Of a stretch of 64,000 nucleotides of DNA, positions 60,312 to 64,000 are shown in pieces. The stretch is taken from the NCBI RefSeq assembly GCF_033100135.1, contig NZ_CP136920.1, positions 4,025,001 through 4,089,000 on the forward strand. The letters run 5' to 3'. The DNA is from Rubellicoccus peritrichatus. GTDB lineage: Bacteria; Verrucomicrobiota; Verrucomicrobiia; Opitutales; Cerasicoccaceae. Position 1 is the stretch's first letter, and each line of letters starts with the position of its first letter. The notes under the pieces are model-generated. The model saw only the letters and a program-made list of their open reading frames with translations. It did not search any database and had not been told where the DNA came from. A program made the translations under genes and the position numbers.

Positions 60312-63300
60312 CTAGAGCCTTGGCTCATCAGGAATGCCCGGAAACATCAGCCGGAAAAAAACTGGGGTCCCATCATCACTCATCACCAGTTGACGCTCTG
60401 CAATTTGGCCTTCAACCACCTCTGGGCTAAAGCCAGACTCAAGCCATACAATTAGATCCTCAGAGTATTGTAAGCGATAATCAAGCTCATCAACAGCCTT
60501 CGGATACTGAAGCTTATACATGAGACTATCAACAGAAGTAGGCTTGGCAGACCAACTTAGTGCCGCCTCCTGACTCACCTGTAACGGATTCGAACCTAGC
60601 GCGAATTCGACGAAGTTGCTTTTCCCATCTTTATCGGCATCTTTCCAAAGGATTCGATCAAGCGAGGCAGTGCCTTGCCAATCACGCGCAATCCGCCAGG
60701 CATTGTAGAGCTCTAATGGTAAGGGATGACGACGACGAAAGGTTTCTCCGGTCACAGTGAATGAACCTTCTTGAAATTGTCCATCCCACTGATTTGCCGT
60801 GAAGCTGAGGCTTGCATCGATATAGCCTTTTTGCATTCCATGTTCTTTACCAATTTCATCCGTGAAGGTGATGATTGTGTCATCACGAAAATGAACTGCT
60901 GCTAAAAGGATATCGGTTGGCCTAGGACTGAACGCAACACCGTTAGAGCCGCTATCGTAATACCATTGACCCTCCGTACAATAGACCGCAACAAGGTGCT
61001 GAGCGTTACCAGTAGGCACATTGAAGCGTGCATGTGCATTCTCGCCACTATACATCAGATAGCCTGTATTAGTGCGACTTGCCGTGCCTGCAATACCCTC
61101 GTTGAGTGGCGTCAAGCCATACTCCCCAGATGGCAGCGGCAGTGGCACCTCGACGTGCGGAGAAAAACCAGTGCCCGAAACCGAAAACTCCCCAGTTGGG
61201 TTTTCCCCGCCACCATTCCATACATTAGCTGCATAGGCCAAATCACCCGAAGCATATCCGTAGTGTATCCCTTCAAAGCTGTCACGCTGTCCTTGCAGTG
61301 AGGTCGTGGTGTCATTGCTGAAATCAATCCTTGCCAAGAGCACATCAGTGACTGTGGGCGCAAAGGCGACTTGGCCGTAGTTGCGATCTGCATACCATTG
61401 GCCATTGGAAAAGTAAACTGCGATGACATTATTCGCGTTTCCAGAATAGGCGTCAAAGCGCTGATAGACATCTTCGGCACTATACATTAAAAAGCCTGTG
61501 CCCCCGCGCCAATCCGTGCCCGCTACCCCGCTTCCCAGTGCGCCTATCGAGACTGCGTGAGAGGCCGAAGTCACTCCTGCCTCTCGGATGCGCACGTTGT
61601 GAAATGTAGCATCGATGGAGGCGTCACCATCATCATCGGCGACGATCGCCAGCGTCGTCATCGTGCCGGTGTAGTAATCTCCAATTGGTATCGAGTAAGT
61701 CTTAGGGCCAGAGCCCTTAACGTAGCTATTGAAAGCCTGAATTGAATTTCCCCAGGCTTGCGTTCCGCCTAATTGAAACGTACGCAGGTCGTCTGACTCC
61801 TGATTGTTCTGATCTAAACCAATGGCAAAAATCTCACCAAGATCAGTGGCGTCGAGCTCAAACTCCAAAACAGTTTTTGGACCAATTTGTTGAATGATTG
61901 GAAATCGAATCCAACTATTGCCCTTTATATCGACAGAGAATCCATCGGCAGAAGGTAATACATGTCCTTCTATTCCTTGTGACCCGTAAGATGCATAGTC
62001 GTTACCAAAGAGCACTGAGCCGTCGTCTTTTTGCATGGTAAAGTCGCGCTCTCTGGCATCTCGTGTACCAGCCCAAACTCGCACCCAGTCTACCTCGAGG
62101 GCAGCACCATCTATGGCTGGGCTTATCTGATCATTCCCTGCCCAGCCTCCAATTTGCAAAGATAACAACATATAGGCGGCGATGTCTTTGACACGCGAAT
62201 CTCGAAAAACTCCGGTGAGTATGCCATCAGTATAAAACTCAAGTAAGCCAGGTTCCCAATAGACTCCATAAGTGTGAAATTTAGAAGTATCATTAACCGA
62301 CACGCCCCAACCTGTTTGTTTCACACTGTTACCATTGTTGTAACCCTCCCAATGCAAAGCGTGAGAAGCCCGCTGGCTCCCCCAGACACCGAGTGCTTCG
62401 ACGATATCAATCTCCATGCCTCCGTTGGTCGTCATCGCCGTATTACCCCAAAAGTCACCAACATTGAGAACAGCTTCGCTACCATAGTTTTGATCAGCAC
62501 GTCCCAAGTTGACATAACTGTCTTCAGTTGCCTCATAAGCAGTGCCGTTGATAATTAGTTGAGGGCGTAATGCTATACTTTCAGATTCACGGCTGTGAAA
62601 AGCCACCGTAAATGTTGTCATCAGGGTATCCGCTAAGGCAAACGAAACGACTCCATCACCACCCGCTTCTGACTCGATATAATCAGTAACGTCGACTTCG
62701 ATAGTATCGCCTAGTTGGCCCACGACACCGTGGAATTGATCCAGAAAAAGCGGGTCCCAGCTTGGCTGTGTATTCCATGTAACCGAAGTCTCACTCCAGC
62801 TGTCATCAGCCATGCGAAACACCAAGACATTACGGACATCACCGGTACCGAGGGTCGCGGGGTCCAAGTTTGCAATGCTCAAGCGAAGAGTCGCGCTGTT
62901 AATAGTGGCCAAGCTTTCGCTTGAAAGATCGAACTTCACAAAGCCGCGATTGTGCCTGAATGGGTTACCGTAATTCCCACGATCCGGCATCGTCCAGAAG
63001 GCTGGCCAGAGGCCACGGATAGATGGCCAGCGCATACGGGCCTCAAAATATCCGTAACGCTGTTTAAAGCGACGAAAGCTGGAGATTTCCCCTGTGCTGT
63101 ATGCATAGGCAACACTCGACCAAGTAGTTGCATCGGTCGATGCAGTAATACTAAGCACGCCATCGACCACACTGATGCGATCCGGATCAATTCCCCCCTG
63201 TCCATTGATACCACTCCAGTGACTTGCTAACTTCCATTTACTACCGTCCAGGCTTTCTCCCTCAAACTCATCTTCAAATGTCAGCAGCCAGTCACCCGGC

Positions 63301-63368
63301 GGCGGCGCTGCCATAATCGTGCTTGCAAGCAAACATAGGATTAAAGCTGTGTGGGTAATTTTTAACAT
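60312..63368 (-). CDS. Secreted GH16 enzyme with inserted DNRLRE-like domain, two repeats and extra C-terminus
   Basis: This 1018-residue protein starts with a signal peptide (about 1-20, ending TIMAA). GH16 begins near 27 (WLLTFEDEFEG). After GLWPAFWTMPDRG the insertion opens with GFVKFDLSSE, has DDSWSETSVTWN and EVDVTDYIE, and ends with EDSYVNLG and NYGSEAVLNVG. The catalytic strand is EIDIVE: Glu 319, Asp 321, Glu 324. DWVRVWAG closes the fold near 435. A carbohydrate-binding-like domain (about 450-600) and two diverged copies of the 125-residue repeat follow. An extra C-terminal segment contains KDADKDGKSNFVEFALGSNP, a Ca-binding-like motif common in Verrucomicrobiota exported proteins. 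Domain order and sequence show descent by duplication with the two left neighbours. It is 55 nt after the partial gene at 63424, possibly in one transcript. Confidence 0.88.
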   Translation of the reverse strand: MLKITHTALILCLLASTIMAAPPPGDWLLTFEDEFEGESLDGSKWKLASHWSGINGQGGIDPDRISVVDGVLSITASTDATTWSSVAYAYSTGEISSFRRFKQRYGYFEARMRWPSIRGLWPAFWTMPDRGNYGNPFRHNRGFVKFDLSSESLATINSATLRLSIANLDPATLGTGDVRNVLVFRMADDSWSETSVTWNTQPSWDPLFLDQFHGVVGQLGDTIEVDVTDYIESEAGGDGVVSFALADTLMTTFTVAFHSRESESIALRPQLIINGTAYEATEDSYVNLGRADQNYGSEAVLNVGDFWGNTAMTTNGGMEIDIVEALGVWGSQRASHALHWEGYNNGNSVKQTGWGVSVNDTSKFHTYGVYWEPGLLEFYTDGILTGVFRDSRVKDIAAYMLLSLQIGGWAGNDQISPAIDGAALEVDWVRVWAGTRDARERDFTMQKDDGSVLFGNDYASYGSQGIEGHVLPSADGFSVDIKGNSWIRFPIIQQIGPKTVLEFELDATDLGEIFAIGLDQNNQESDDLRTFQLGGTQAWGNSIQAFNSYVKGSGPKTYSIPIGDYYTGTMTTLAIVADDDGDASIDATFHNVRIREAGVTSASHAVSIGALGSGVAGTDWRGGTGFLMYSAEDVYQRFDAYSGNANNVIAVYFSNGQWYADRNYGQVAFAPTVTDVLLARIDFSNDTTTSLQGQRDSFEGIHYGYASGDLAYAANVWNGGGENPTGEFSVSGTGFSPHVEVPLPLPSGEYGLTPLNEGIAGTASRTNTGYLMYSGENAHARFNVPTGNAQHLVAVYCTEGQWYYDSGSNGVAFSPRPTDILLAAVHFRDDTIITFTDEIGKEHGMQKGYIDASLSFTANQWDGQFQEGSFTVTGETFRRRHPLPLELYNAWRIARDWQGTASLDRILWKDADKDGKSNFVEFALGSNPLQVSQEAALSWSAKPTSVDSLMYKLQYPKAVDELDYRLQYSEDLIVWLESGFSPEVVEGQIAERQLVMSDDGTPVFFRLMFPGIPDEPRL

Positions 63369-63423
63369 CGCGTCGAGAATTCAAGCGTTAGGGTCAGCGC
63401 CAAGCGATTGTAGTGCACGTCTC

Positions 63424-64000
63424 TCATTCAGACATACTGAGGGTGACACGATCTGCCTGCTGCCATACGCGGATATAGTCGATGTCCCAGCTCGTGGGCA
63501 GTTGTTCCAAGGCAACCTCTTTAGTTGCCAGCTTTCCCATTGGCATAGTGACCAAAATATAACACGGCACATTCGCAATCGCATCACTGTGCCATTCTCC
63601 CTTTTTTATACCATCAATATACCAGACAAGACGATCAGGCTCCCAAAGCATTCCATAAGTGTGCCAACCGTCATTGGTCGGACCATGATAAACATACCTG
63701 TCCCCCCACTGCTTTTGAATGTGAGTTCCCGCCGGGCCACCCCAACGCGTTGAGATCCCTACCCTGCCCGCTCCCCACTCCGTTAAATGGTAAACTACAT
63801 CCATCTCCATGCCCTGTCCGTTAAAGTCATGCGAAGTACGCCTCTCGTGCATGTTTAGTCCACTCTCGGCACCTCGGTCGGGAATTAAACTCAAAGTCGG
63901 CCCAAGCCCTATAGCCGTAGGCATTTTGGCTCGTATTTCAAAATACCCATATTGTTGCTTCCACAGGTCGTAGCTTGAAAGCATACCTGCCGCCAAGTCC
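63424..64000 (-). CDS. GH16-like protein lacking the acid/base Glu (5' end outside window)
   Basis: The frame is open at the right edge, so the N-terminus lies outside; about 192 residues are seen. YGYFEIRAKMPTAIGLGPTL, WHTYGMLWEPDRLVWYIDG and DYIRVWQQ are typical GH16 landmarks. At the catalytic strand, however, the sequence is GMEMDVVYHL: nucleophile Glu and the Asp are kept but the acid/base Glu is replaced by Tyr. The next Glu is four residues later (LTEWG). Either the protein is an inactive binder or it uses another residue. It has no inserted domain and ends soon after the GH16 fold. It is the upstream neighbour of the 1018-residue GH16 gene. Confidence 0.85.
   Translation of the reverse strand, partial: DLAAGMLSSYDLWKQQYGYFEIRAKMPTAIGLGPTLSLIPDRGAESGLNMHERRTSHDFNGQGMEMDVVYHLTEWGAGRVGISTRWGGPAGTHIQKQWGDRYVYHGPTNDGWHTYGMLWEPDRLVWYIDGIKKGEWHSDAIANVPCYILVTMPMGKLATKEVALEQLPTSWDIDYIRVWQQADRVTLSMSE

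Overview
The window looks like accessory chromosome from a marine polysaccharide-degrading member of the Verrucomicrobiota, probably Opitutia of the Coraliomargarita/Puniceicoccales kind. This rests on family content only: PEP-CTERM sorting tails, a PilX-like protein resembling Verru_Chthon cassette protein A, giant LamG-like secreted proteins, and sulfatase, GH16 and GH1 genes beside AraC regulators. There is no rRNA or housekeeping gene to place it more firmly.

Left part (1-33.9 kb, all minus strand): giant surface or secreted proteins. A LamG/fibronectin-III/beta-helix protein of at least 3390 residues runs off the left edge (1-10172). Beside it is a 1197-residue fibre-like protein with YadA-head and collagen-like repeats (10279-13872). 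A tight five-gene array follows, read from 33853 down to 14503: a seven-repeat LVIVD propeller protein, a 3702-residue LamG plus long-helix giant, a parvulin-type PPIase lipoprotein, a Calx-beta/RTX-like/LamG protein, and a small PEP-CTERM protein. Gaps are 27, 20, 1 and 4 nt, which suggests one transcript and a linked function: display of a giant protein with its own periplasmic foldase.

Middle (34-37.2 kb): an integration scar. Two frameshifted tyrosine recombinases, a broken small gene and tRNA 3'-end-like remnants lie together. One remnant has a near-identical partner at 14.2 kb, so the five-gene array sits between att-like repeats 20.9 kb apart.

Right part (37.2-64 kb): a glycan-utilisation region. 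On the plus strand are a GH1 beta-glycosidase, a PilX/Verru_Chthon-A-like protein with a small exported partner, and a GH1 enzyme fused to an AraC DNA-binding domain. A convergent AraC regulator, a two-domain FAD oxidoreductase and a secreted S1 sulfatase follow. After a palindrome-rich repeat element, the minus strand carries a PEP-CTERM protein, a GH16 enzyme, a GH106-like TIM-barrel protein, three paralogous GH16 enzymes and a partial GH16-like protein lacking the acid/base Glu. In the three paralogues a DNRLRE/CBM96-like domain is inserted into the catalytic fold in circularly permuted order. The likely logic is extracellular cleavage by GH16 enzymes and sulfatase, intracellular finishing by GH1 enzymes, and control by AraC-type sensors. 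The polysaccharide cannot be named from sequence alone.

The strongest candidates for undescribed biology are the permuted domain nested in GH16, the GH1-AraC fusion with an (AC)6 tract at its junction, and the giant-protein/foldase array.
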